Positions 1 through 7,429 of a DNA stretch of 8,969 bases are shown here, in pieces (position 1 is the stretch's first letter; each line of letters starts with the position of its first letter). Origin of the DNA: a bacterium (GTDB lineage Bacteria; BMS3Abin14). A program made the translations under genes and the position numbers. The stretch spans positions 1-8,969 of the forward strand of contig JARGFV010000100.1 in NCBI GenBank assembly GCA_029210545.1, in the 5' to 3' direction. The notes beneath the pieces are model-generated. The model searched no databases. It was not told the DNA's origin and was given only the letters and a program-made list of their open reading frames with translations.

Positions 1-3
1 TGA

Positions 4-83
4 GGAAAGGGAAAACGACGCTTTTCCCTTTCCGTGGAGCAAAAAGTCCCGAATTGGACTTTTTGCGACCCTGTCAAAATTGA
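4..83 (-). repeat. 80-bp double-hairpin repeat, copy A
   Basis: First of three copies of an 80-bp unit, read here on the minus strand. It contains a hairpin at 39-66 with perfect 11-bp arms (GCAAAAAGTCC / GGACTTTTTGC, loop of 6) and a hairpin at 4-33 with perfect 12-bp arms (GGAAAGGGAAAA / TTTTCCCTTTCC, loop of 6). By hand alignment it matches copy B at 75 of 80 positions and copy C at 71 of 78. It sits directly downstream of ppdK in the direction of transcription. Confidence 0.9.
39..66 (-). terminator. Candidate terminator-like hairpin after ppdK
   Basis: On the ppdK transcript this is an 11-bp perfect stem, GCAAAAAGUCC with GGACUUUUUGC, whose 3' arm holds five U residues. It starts 24 bases after the stop codon and is followed by a second strong 12-bp hairpin. 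The U tract is inside the stem and not after it, so this is not a classical intrinsic terminator. End formation or mRNA 3' protection is inferred from position. The same unit elsewhere in the window is upstream of genes, which weakens a terminator-only role. Confidence 0.35.
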
Positions 84-97
84 GACTCCTCAATTTT
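76..97. repeat. Hairpin overlapping the ppdK stop codon
   Basis: Perfect 9-bp inverted repeat AAAATTGAG (76-84) / CTCAATTTT (89-97) with a 4-base loop. The ppdK stop codon occupies 90-92 in its right arm. The hairpin overlaps the outer edge of repeat copy A and is not present next to copies B or C. A smaller perfect hairpin, GCGCA / TGCGC at 101-113, adjoins it inside the ppdK coding region. Confidence 0.7.
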
Positions 98-2795
98 CGA
101 GCGCAGCCTGCGCCGCTGACAGCCTCGCGATGGGCACCCGGAACGGGCTGCAGGAAACGTAATCCAGCCCCACTTTGTGGCAGAAATGGATGGAATCCGG
201 ATCGCCGCCGTGCTCGCCGCAGATGCCGATCTTCAGATCCTTGCGGGTCTGGCGGCCCTTGTTCACGCCCATGGCCACCAGCTGACCGATGCCCGACTGG
301 TCCAGGCTCTCGAATGGATCTTTCCCGTAGATCCCCTTCTCCACGTACATGGGCAGGAAATATCCCGCGTCGTCCCTTGAGAAACCGCATCCCATCTGGG
401 TCAGGTCGTTGGTGCCGAAGGAGAAGAACTCGGCCTCGACAGCGATCTCGTCGGCTGTGAGGGCCGCCCTGGGGACCTCGATCATGGTCCCGATGGTAAA
501 GTCCAGGTTCCGGATCCTGTACTTGGCCTTGACGTCCTCGCAGGCCTGCAGAATGATCGCCTTCTGGTCCTTGAGTTCATCCACGTGGCCCACCAGCGGC
601 ACCATGATCTCGGGCATGGCCTTGACCTTCTCCTTGCGAAGCTCGGCCGTGGCCTCCAGGATAGCCCTCGCCTGCATGTAGGTGATCTCGGGGTACGAGA
701 TCCCGAGGCGGCACCCGCGGTGGCCCAGCATGGGGTTCGACTCGTGAAGCTGGTCGATGCGGGCCTTGACAGCCTCGACCTTCTTGCCCATGGACTTTGC
801 CAGCTCCTTGATGAGCTTCTCCTCCTGGGGCATGAACTCGTGGAGCGGCGGATCCAGGAGGCGGATGGTCACGGGGAGCCCCTCCATTGCCTTGAGGATC
901 CCCTTGAAATCCTTTTTCTGATAGGGCAGCAGTTTGTTGATCGCCTTGCGCCGGTCGGTCTCTGTTTCGGAGAGGATCATCTCCCTCATGGCCTTGATCC
1001 TGTTGTCTCCGAAGAACATGTGCTCGGTCCGGACGAGACCGATCCCCTCGGCCCCGAATCGCCTGGCCTGAGCGGCGTCGGCCGGGCTGTCCGCGTTGGT
1101 TCGGATACCCAGTTTCCGTGTTTCGTCGCACCACCCCAGGAACGTTTTTAGATACTTGTTCTTCTCGGGATCGATGACGATGAGGGGCAGTACACCCTCG
1201 TAGAACAGGCCTCTGGTCCCGTTGAGCGTGATGACGTCCCCTTCCCTGAATACCTTGCCGTCCACGGTGACGGTCCCCTTGCCCACGTTGATATCAAGAG
1301 CGCTGCACCCTACGATGCAGCACTTGCCCCATCCCCTGGCCACAAGGGCCGCATGGGAGGTCATCCCTCCCTTGGCTGTCAGGATCCCCTCGGCCGCGTG
1401 CATCCCGTGGACATCCTCGGGGCTCGTCTCGTTGCGGACCAGGATGACTTTCTTTCCCTTGGAACCCCACTCCTCGGCCTTGTCGGAGGTGAGCACGATC
1501 TGCCCGGTGGCGCCCCCGGGACCTGCGGGGAGGCCCCGGGCAACGACCTTGAAGCCCCCCTCCTTCGCCGGGTCCACCATGGGGTGGAGAAGCTCGTCAA
1601 GCTGGCTGGGCCGGACCCTCATGATGGCGGCTTTCTTGTTGATGAGGCGCTCGTTCACCATGTCCACGGCCATCTTGAGGGCGGCGGGGCCGTTCCTCTT
1701 CCCGACACGCGTCTGGAGCATCCAAAGGCGACCCTCCTGGATGGTGAACTCGATGTCCTGCATGTCCCTGTAATGCCGCTCCAGCTTTTTCCGGATCCTG
1801 TCCAGCGCCCTGTAGTTCCTGGGCATGGCTACTTCGAGGCTGGGAAGGTCCCGGTTGGTGTCGGTCATGGACCAGCTGTTCAGCGCGTTGGGGGTCCTGA
1901 GGCCGGCCACGACGTCCTCGCCCTGGGCATTTACCAGCCACTCGCCGTAGAACTGGTTTTCACCCGTTGCCGGGTTCCTGGTAAAGGCCACGCCGGTGGC
2001 GGAATCGTCACCCATGTTGCCGAAGACCATGGCCTGTACGTTGACGGCGGTGCCCCATTCGTCCGGGATCCCCTCGATGAGCCGGTATGAGATGGCACGT
2101 TTACCGTTCCAGGAGAGGAAAACAGCCCCGATACCGCCCCAGAGCTGGTCCCTGGGGCTGTCCGGGAACTCCTTGCCCAGAACGCTCTTGATCTTTGCCT
2201 TGTACTGCTCACAAAGTTTTTTCAGGTCATCGGCGGTCAGGTCGGTATCGTTGAGGTATTTTTTCCTCTTCTTGAGCGCCTCCAGCATGTGTTCGAGCTG
2301 TTCGCGGATCCCTTTCCCTTCGTCCGCTTCGATCCCGAGAGCTTTTTCCATGACAACGTCGCTGTACATGGTGATGAGCCTGCGGTACGCGTCGTACACG
2401 AACCTCTCGTTGCCGGTCCTGGCCACCATCCCGGGGATAGTCTTCGAAGTGAGACCGACGTTGAGGACTGTTTCCATCATGCCCGGCATGCTGGCCCGGG
2501 CGCCCGAACGGACCGAGAGGAGGAGGGGATCGTTGACGTCGCCGAACCTGGCGCCCATCTCCGCCTCGATCATGCTGACGGCCTTGTCCACCTGCTCCCT
2601 GAGGCCCTTGGGGTACTTTCTCTTCAGGCGGTAGAATTCATTGCAGACCTCGGTGGAAACGGTGAAACCGGCAGGCACGGGCAGACCGAGGTGATTCATT
2701 TCGGCCAGGTTGGCCCCCTTGCCCCCAAGGACTTCCTTCATTTCAGCCTTTCCGTCCGCTTTCCCCCCTCCGAAGTAGAAAACCATTTTCTTCAT
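90..2795 (-). CDS. ppdK: Pyruvate, phosphate dikinase (PPDK), complete, 901 aa
   Basis: Cytosolic enzyme interconverting pyruvate + ATP + Pi and phosphoenolpyruvate + AMP + PPi; in anaerobes it serves PPi-linked glycolysis or gluconeogenesis. The domain order is standard. An N-terminal nucleotide-binding half (about 1-360) carries GGKGANLAEM near residue 24 and SVRSGARASMPGMM near 94. The swivelling phosphohistidine domain (about 415-535) has GGMTSHAALVARG with catalytic His481. The C-terminal PEP/pyruvate barrel (about 540-895) has GLVRTEHMFF near 586, GTNDLTQ near 794 and GICGEHGGDP with acid/base Cys859. Length 901 is normal. The start is chosen because AAGGAG (2802-2807) lies 6 bases upstream and the N-terminus matches the family; Met4 is a weaker alternative. 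It lies 410 bases after glyS, so it probably has its own promoter. The last three codons (LEN) and stop fall inside a hairpin next to a repeat copy. No key residue appears to be missing. Confidence 0.98.
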   Translation of the reverse strand: MKKMVFYFGGGKADGKAEMKEVLGGKGANLAEMNHLGLPVPAGFTVSTEVCNEFYRLKRKYPKGLREQVDKAVSMIEAEMGARFGDVNDPLLLSVRSGARASMPGMMETVLNVGLTSKTIPGMVARTGNERFVYDAYRRLITMYSDVVMEKALGIEADEGKGIREQLEHMLEALKKRKKYLNDTDLTADDLKKLCEQYKAKIKSVLGKEFPDSPRDQLWGGIGAVFLSWNGKRAISYRLIEGIPDEWGTAVNVQAMVFGNMGDDSATGVAFTRNPATGENQFYGEWLVNAQGEDVVAGLRTPNALNSWSMTDTNRDLPSLEVAMPRNYRALDRIRKKLERHYRDMQDIEFTIQEGRLWMLQTRVGKRNGPAALKMAVDMVNERLINKKAAIMRVRPSQLDELLHPMVDPAKEGGFKVVARGLPAGPGGATGQIVLTSDKAEEWGSKGKKVILVRNETSPEDVHGMHAAEGILTAKGGMTSHAALVARGWGKCCIVGCSALDINVGKGTVTVDGKVFREGDVITLNGTRGLFYEGVLPLIVIDPEKNKYLKTFLGWCDETRKLGIRTNADSPADAAQARRFGAEGIGLVRTEHMFFGDNRIKAMREMILSETETDRRKAINKLLPYQKKDFKGILKAMEGLPVTIRLLDPPLHEFMPQEEKLIKELAKSMGKKVEAVKARIDQLHESNPMLGHRGCRLGISYPEITYMQARAILEATAELRKEKVKAMPEIMVPLVGHVDELKDQKAIILQACEDVKAKYRIRNLDFTIGTMIEVPRAALTADEIAVEAEFFSFGTNDLTQMGCGFSRDDAGYFLPMYVEKGIYGKDPFESLDQSGIGQLVAMGVNKGRQTRKDLKIGICGEHGGDPDSIHFCHKVGLDYVSCSPFRVPIARLSAAQAALEN

Positions 2796-2801
2796 CGAAA
2801 A

Positions 2802-2807
2802 CTCCTT
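2802..2807 (-). promoter_or_regulatory. ppdK ribosome binding site
   Basis: Minus-strand AAGGAG six bases before the ATG at 2795. It fixes the ppdK start at MKKMVF and not at the internal Met4. Confidence 0.85.
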
Positions 2808-2883
2808 TTCTTATTGCCCCCTCCAGGACATTGCTTGCTGCATTAAAGCATTAAAACCCGGACAGTTACGTACACTTCTTAAG

Positions 2884-2930
2884 GTTATAGATCAATATGG
2901 TTAATGCGTTCCTGGGTGGTATCACGTCAA
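2884..2930 (-). promoter_or_regulatory. Candidate ppdK promoter region
   Basis: Minus-strand TTGACG (2925-2930) resembles a -35 box, but the hexamers 17-18 bases on (GCATTA/CATTAA) are poor -10 boxes. A better -10 match, TATAAC, lies at 2884-2889 without a good -35. Either could drive ppdK, whose start codon is about 90 bases further on. The distance from glyS makes some promoter here likely; the exact element is uncertain. Confidence 0.3.
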
Positions 2931-2961
2931 GACTCTGAAGGGCATACACCACCCGTTCGTC

Positions 2962-3003
2962 ACACCAGACATGTGACTCACCAGAGCACACAGGTCACAG
3001 AGG
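2962..3003. repeat. Weak degenerate heptamer array
   Basis: Six consecutive 7-base units can be framed here. All begin with A and five begin with AC, for example ACATGTG (2969-2975) and ACAGGTC (2990-2996). Agreement outside the first two positions is poor, so this is tentative and rests mainly on similarity of pattern to the clearer arrays at 6602-6650 and 8804-8838. Confidence 0.35.
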
Positions 3004-3101
3004 TAACCATTTCATCCCTCCCTTGAAGGCCCAACCGTTCAGGTGAGGGGAAGACGGTCGATATGCCTTCTGCCCTGATCGTCCTGGCCTTTCTCTGTGT
3101 T

Positions 3102-3155
3102 GCCTGTCCTGATCCTGTCGAGGGGTGGGACAGGCGGCCTGCCAGCGGGCCGCCT
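3102..3155. repeat. REP-like palindrome cluster
   Basis: Overlapping inverted repeats: GCCTGTCC (3102-3109) with GGACAGGC (3128-3135); the alternative CCTGTC (3114-3119) with GACAGG (3129-3134); and an 8-bp arm pair AGGCGGCC (3132-3139) / GGCCGCCT (3148-3155). The minus strand contains CCCTCGACAGGATCAGGACA, a wording I recognise from short dispersed repeats common in environmental bacterial genomes (recollection, not searched). The 3132-3155 stem lies about 50 bases after the glyS stop and could slow or end glyQS transcription, although no T run follows it. Confidence 0.55.
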
Positions 3156-3205
3156 CTGGGCACTCATTTCCCGGAAGAGACGGATTTTCCTTTCAGTTCT
3201 TCCAT

Positions 3206-5304
3206 CTAGGAATCTGCAACAGGTTCAAAGGCAGATTCTTTGTCGGTGACGATTTTCCTGAAATCAGCCACCCGGGCGAAAAGCTCTGATACGGTGCCCA
3301 GGATGGCCAGTCTGTTCTTCTGAGCAGCGGGGTCCTCGTCCATGACCATGACGCCGTCGAAGAAGGCGTCCACCGGTTTTTTCATCTTCGCGAGGGTGTT
3401 GAGCACCTTCAGGTACTCCCCCTTGTCCAGGCTGGCCGCGGCGTCCCTGCCAACGGCGGTTGCCGAGTCGATGAGCCCCTTTTCCACCTTCTGGCCGGCT
3501 GTCGGGCGGTCAACCTTGCCCCTGAACCCCACCGGGATGATGTTCATGACCCGTTTGAAGGAGAGCATCAGGTCGGCAAAACCGGCCTTCCTGCTGAAGG
3601 CCGTGAGGGCATCGATCCTCGCCGCCGCGTCCACCGGGTCTCTCCAATGGTCGGCGAGAACGGCCGAGACGACGTCGTGGCGGTAGCCGCGGCCTGTGAA
3701 CAGGTTGTGCAGCCGGCCGCGGAAGAACTCCTCGAGGCCCTCCAGTGCCTCTTTCGGGGGCACGTCCGTCTTGTCCCCGAGAAGCCTGAGGGACTGTTTC
3801 ATGAGGTCGGTCAGGGACACTCTCCAGCCCCTGTCCATGAGGATGGCGATGATGGCCAGTGCGTGGCGTCTCAATCCGTAGGGGTCCGCGGTCCCCGTGG
3901 GAGTGATCCCGATGCCGAAACACCCGCATACGGTATCCATCCTGTCGGCGATGCTGACCGCTGCGCCGCCCGCCGTTTTTGGTGTCCTGTCGCCCGAATA
4001 CCTGGGGTAGTAATGCTCCAGGATCCCGTCGGCCACAGCCTTGTCCTCCCCTTCGAGGAGGGCGTATTCCCTGCCCATGACTCCCTGGAGTTCCGCGAAC
4101 TCGCACACCATCTGGCTGACAAGGTCACTTTTGCACAGGTAGGCGACCCTTTTGACCTCCTTGACGGCATCGGGTTCAACCTTGCGCACGATAGCGGCCG
4201 CCAGTGAGCTGAAACGCTCCATCTTTTCCCAGGATGTGCCCAGCTTCTGCTGGAAGACCACGTCCTTGAGTTCCTCCGCACGCGCTTTCTGGGAAACCTT
4301 CCGGTCCTCCTGGTAGAAGAACATGGCGTCTTCGAGGCGGGCCCTGAGAACTCTCTCGTTGCCGTGGGCCACGACCTTGCTGCTTTTGACCACGTTGTTG
4401 CTGATGGTGATGAAATAGGGCAGGAGCCGGTTGTTCCTGTTGGTGACGGTAAAGTAACGCTGGTGGGATCTCATGGAGGTGATGAGGACCTCCCGCGGAA
4501 GGGCAAGGTACCTGTCCTCGTAGGTCCCCGTCACGATGACCGGGTACTCGACCAGGTATGTCACCTCGTTGATCAGTTCGTTGTCCGGGATCGCCTTGCC
4601 GCCGACCTTTTCGGCCGCTTTCCGGACCCCCTCACTGATGATGCCGCGCCTTTCGTCCTGATCGAGGACGACCTTGGCTTTCCTGACCTGCAGGAAATAA
4701 TCTTTCGTATCCCTGATCTCGAAAGGTCCGGGGGCCATGAACCTGTGCCCGCGCATCATCCGTCCCGATCTGATCCCTTCAAGGTCGAAATCCACCACGT
4801 CGCTCCCGAAAAGGCACAAGATCCACCGGATGGGCCTGGGGAACCTGAGGCTCATGTAGCCCCATCTCTGGAACTTGGGAAAGTGCAGTGAGGTGATGAT
4901 GCGGGGCATGATCTGGGGGAGGATGTCAGCAGTGGGCCGGCTGGCCTCGGACCTCACCGCGGCGACATACTCTCCCTTTGGCGTCAACACGACAGTAAGG
5001 TCCCTGACTTTGATCCCCTGCCCCCTCGCGAACCCTTCGGCCGCCTTCGTAGGGTTGCCCTTGTCATCGTAGGCCACGTTCGTGGCCGGTCCCATGACCT
5101 GTTTGACGCTCGTCTCCTGCCGGCCGGCGACGCCGGTGACGTGCAGGACGATGCGCCTCGGAGTGGCATACGCCCTGGTCTCGCCGAAGGGAACCCTCAG
5201 GGCTGTCAGCTCTTTTTCGGCCAGCTGCCTTATCTGGTCCAGCGCCGGAGGCAGGTAGGCGGCCGGGATCTCTTCCGTTCCGATCTCCAGTACGAGTTCT
5301 CGGC

Positions 5305-5308
<4 letters not shown>
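3206..5308 (-). CDS. glyS: Glycyl-tRNA synthetase beta subunit, complete, 700 aa
   Basis: Beta subunit of the bacterial alpha2beta2 glycine-tRNA ligase. It binds and positions tRNA-Gly while GlyQ makes glycyl-adenylate and charges the tRNA. The N-terminus [15 protein letters not shown] is the family signature. Other family landmarks are [19 protein letters not shown] (72-90), the RSHQRYF segment near 280, an HD-like stretch [13 protein letters not shown] (404-416), [12 protein letters not shown] (475-486), and a C-terminal anticodon-binding-type region ending with [14 protein letters not shown] (646-659). Length 700 compares with about 690 in E. coli. The frame stays open 66 codons further upstream, but that part is glyQ read out of frame. 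The start at 5308 is supported by GGAGG (5318-5322) nine bases upstream and by the ATGA overlap with the glyQ stop. The gene is intact and co-translated with glyQ. Confidence 0.98.
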
Positions 5309-6228
<920 letters not shown>

Positions 6229-6238
6229 CGGACGTAAT

Positions 6239-6244
6239 CTCCCT
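6239..6244 (-). promoter_or_regulatory. glyQ ribosome binding site
   Basis: Minus-strand AGGGAG ten bases before the glyQ ATG at 6228. It selects this start over the ATG at 6288. It is one base from the end of the 11-bp dyad at 6246-6281. Confidence 0.75.
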
Positions 6245-6245
6245 A

Positions 6246-6281
6246 ATATAATTCTGCCGGCTGACGCTGTCAGAATTATAT
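6246..6281. promoter_or_regulatory. Dyad in glyQ leader with embedded TATAAT
   Basis: Perfect 11-bp inverted repeat ATATAATTCTG (6246-6256) / CAGAATTATAT (6271-6281) with a 14-base spacer. A competing 5-bp hairpin, CTGAC (6261-6265) / GTCAG (6269-6273), overlaps the right arm. On the minus strand, towards glyQ, the right arm reads as a perfect -10 box TATAAT (6275-6280), but the -35 position is poor. It may be a promoter/operator, a leader hairpin controlling access to the ribosome site, or another member of the local hairpin cluster. Confidence 0.5.
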
Positions 6282-6284
6282 CTG

Positions 6285-6299
6285 GCAAGCTGCGCTTGC
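6285..6299. repeat. Short hairpin next to glyQ leader dyad
   Basis: Perfect 6-bp arms GCAAGC (6285-6290) / GCTTGC (6294-6299) with loop TGC. It lies three bases beyond the 6246-6281 dyad, giving a pair of an A/T-rich hairpin and a G/C-richer one similar in layout to 76-97 plus 101-113 at the ppdK end. Confidence 0.6.
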
Positions 6300-6373
6300 A
6301 GTATGATTCTTACGTTTTGCGGGGTTACACAGACCTATATCTTACCGGATTTCCTGGGTGCCTTTCTCCATGT

Positions 6374-6453
6374 TCAAATTTGACAGGGTCGCAAAAAGTC
6401 CAATCCGGGACTTTTCGCTCAAAGGAAAGGGAAAAGCGTCGTTTTCCCTTTCC
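6374..6453 (+). repeat. 80-bp double-hairpin repeat, copy B
   Basis: Same unit as copy A but on the plus strand, opposite to the genes. Its first hairpin (6391-6418) has an A-C mismatch at 6393/6416, which would be a G-U pair on an RNA made from the minus strand. The second hairpin is perfect over 14 bp (6422-6435 / 6442-6455, loop GCGTCG). It matches copy C at 72 of 78 positions by hand count, and continues directly into four further palindromes. Confidence 0.9.
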
Positions 6454-6456
6454 TTA

Positions 6457-6553
6457 CAAATCAATGACTTACAGTGCGGGTCATTGATTTGGGCACCCCG
6501 CGCGGGGCGCGTTGATGACTTTTCGCGAAGTCATCAAATTTCGTTTTACGAAA
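6457..6553. repeat. Run of four palindromes extending copy B
   Basis: In order: CAAATCAATGAC (6457-6468) / GTCATTGATTTG (6480-6491), 12 bp with an 11-base loop; CCCCGCGCGGGG (6496-6507), a 12-bp palindrome with no loop; TTGATGACTT (6512-6521) / AAGTCATCAA (6528-6537), loop TTCGCG; and TTTCGT (6539-6544) / ACGAAA (6548-6553), loop TTT. All arms are perfect. The short open frames across this stretch are translated repeats and are not genes. Confidence 0.85.
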
Positions 6554-6557
6554 CTTG

Positions 6558-6588
6558 AATATAAACAGGGAAAGCGTTTGGATGTCAA
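6558..6588 (-). promoter_or_regulatory. Candidate sigma-70 promoter upstream of glyQ
   Basis: Minus-strand TTGACA (6583-6588, perfect -35) and TATATT (6558-6563, 5 of 6 to -10) separated by 19 bases, two longer than ideal. It points towards glyQ and, if used, would give a leader of about 320 bases spanning the whole hairpin cluster. It lies after recO and so could make glyQS independent of the mgtE-recO operon. Confidence 0.4.
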
Positions 6589-6601
6589 GGTTTGGAGCGA
6601 A

Positions 6602-6650
6602 GTATACGGTGAACAGTACACAGTTTACTGTGAAGGCCGTACGGTCGAAC
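6602..6650. repeat. Degenerate heptamer tandem array downstream of recO
   Basis: Seven consecutive 7-base units fit a loose plus-strand consensus GTnnACR, for example GTATACG (6602-6608), GTACACA (6616-6622) and CCGTACG (6637-6643). Because GT and AC are complementary, the array also forms dyads such as CACAGT (6619-6624) / ACTGTG (6627-6632) and the palindrome CCGTACGG (6637-6644). It begins 24 bases past the recO stop in the direction of transcription. Confidence 0.6.
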
Positions 6651-6673
6651 CTTTCCACTTTACACATTCTTTT

Positions 6674-7423
6674 TTACTTCTCGTTCTTCAGCATTTTTAT
6701 TGCCTTCGATTCGTAACCGAGGTGATGGACGGCAAACCCGTGGACCAGACCGAAGATCCTTTTCGCGTCCCCGTGCCGGACGGTGAGCTTCGCGGTGTGG
6801 TTCAGATCACGGGTTGACAGGAAACGCAGGGTCGCTAGGTCCCCGGCGGCAAGGTATGAACCGCCCTCCACGCCGCGGCATTGGCGGTGGATGACTCCCC
6901 CCCACCTGCTGTCCAGGACAGCGTCCTTTTCGATCTCACCGAGGCAGGAAAGGCAGCTGCCCAGTTCGGGCATGAGACCCAGCTCTCCCAGCAGCCTGAC
7001 CTCGAAAAGCAGAAGGACGCGGAACAGGTCTGTCCCCTCCTCCAGCCCTCTCAGGCAAGCCAGCAGGAGTTCGTATGTGCCAGGCGAAGGATCGTCTTCC
7101 TGGACGCAGTGAGCGGTGGTCTGGCTCATGTACGACGCGGCGCACAGCGTCCTGTAATCGGACCGGATGGCCAGGAACGGTTCGATGACATCGGCGGTCC
7201 GGATCCTCTTCAGCTTCCCTTCCTTGCGTGACGCGTACAGGTGAAGGCTGGTCCTGACAAAAAGGTCCAGGGGCGCCGACTTTCCCTTCCTGATGTTCCC
7301 CGCCGCCGAGGCTGCCGCACGGACAAGTCCGCGGTCCCTCGTCAGGAAACTGAGGATCCTGTCCTCTTCTCCGACGTCGGTGGAGAACAGGACGATGGCC
7401 TCCGTGGAAAATGTTGAGCCCAT
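6674..7423 (-). CDS. recO: DNA repair protein RecO, complete, 249 aa
   Basis: RecO works with RecF and RecR to load RecA onto SSB-coated DNA and anneals complementary strands in recombinational repair. The N-terminal segment (about 1-80) reads as the RecO OB fold: TEAIVLFSTDVGEEDRILSF, then RDRGLVRAAASAAGNIRKGK and APLDLF. The C-terminal helical domain holds a metal-site pattern, Cys157-x2-Cys160 followed by His179-x2-Cys182 after a GG pair. Many RecO proteins have Cys at the position occupied here by His179. Length about 250 is typical. The start lies only 6 bases after the mgtE stop with no good Shine-Dalgarno sequence, so translation is probably coupled to mgtE. Divergence is high, as usual for RecO, but the fold pattern, zinc site and position next to glyQ make the call firm. 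No clear intrinsic terminator follows. Confidence 0.93.
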   Translation of the reverse strand: MGSTFSTEAIVLFSTDVGEEDRILSFLTRDRGLVRAAASAAGNIRKGKSAPLDLFVRTSLHLYASRKEGKLKRIRTADVIEPFLAIRSDYRTLCAASYMSQTTAHCVQEDDPSPGTYELLLACLRGLEEGTDLFRVLLLFEVRLLGELGLMPELGSCLSCLGEIEKDAVLDSRWGGVIHRQCRGVEGGSYLAAGDLATLRFLSTRDLNHTAKLTVRHGDAKRIFGLVHGFAVHHLGYESKAIKMLKNEK

Positions 7424-7429
7424 GGCCTG

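Larger units (their letters stand above)
2796..3205. other. glyS-ppdK intergenic region (410 bp)
   Basis: No convincing gene. It contains the ppdK ribosome site and candidate promoter, a weak heptamer-periodic stretch (2962-3003) and a REP-like palindrome cluster (3102-3155). The only sizeable frame, 61 codons on the minus strand at 2978-3163, runs through the REP-like sequence, has no family-like features and is probably not a gene. Confidence 0.7.

Noticed and set aside
1353-2090. Long plus-strand open frame (245 codons) opposite ppdK
   Set aside because: Antisense shadow of a well-supported gene in GC-rich DNA; its translation is rich in G, P, H, V and D and resembles no family.
2978-3163. 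61-codon minus-strand frame between glyS and ppdK
   Set aside because: Runs through the REP-like repeat and has no family-like sequence; at most its last ten codons could be a leader peptide.
6229-6373. T-box leader for glyQS
   Set aside because: No T-box sequence or specifier-loop layout visible, and T-box control of glyQS is a Firmicute feature.
6374-6650. CRISPR array
   Set aside because: The palindromes differ from one another, spacing is irregular, there are no repeat-spacer units and no cas genes nearby.
6296-6817. Several 60-100-codon frames over the recO-glyQ gap on both strands
   Set aside because: They translate hairpin repeats, overlap one another and, at the right, recO; no sensible ribosome site or family resemblance.
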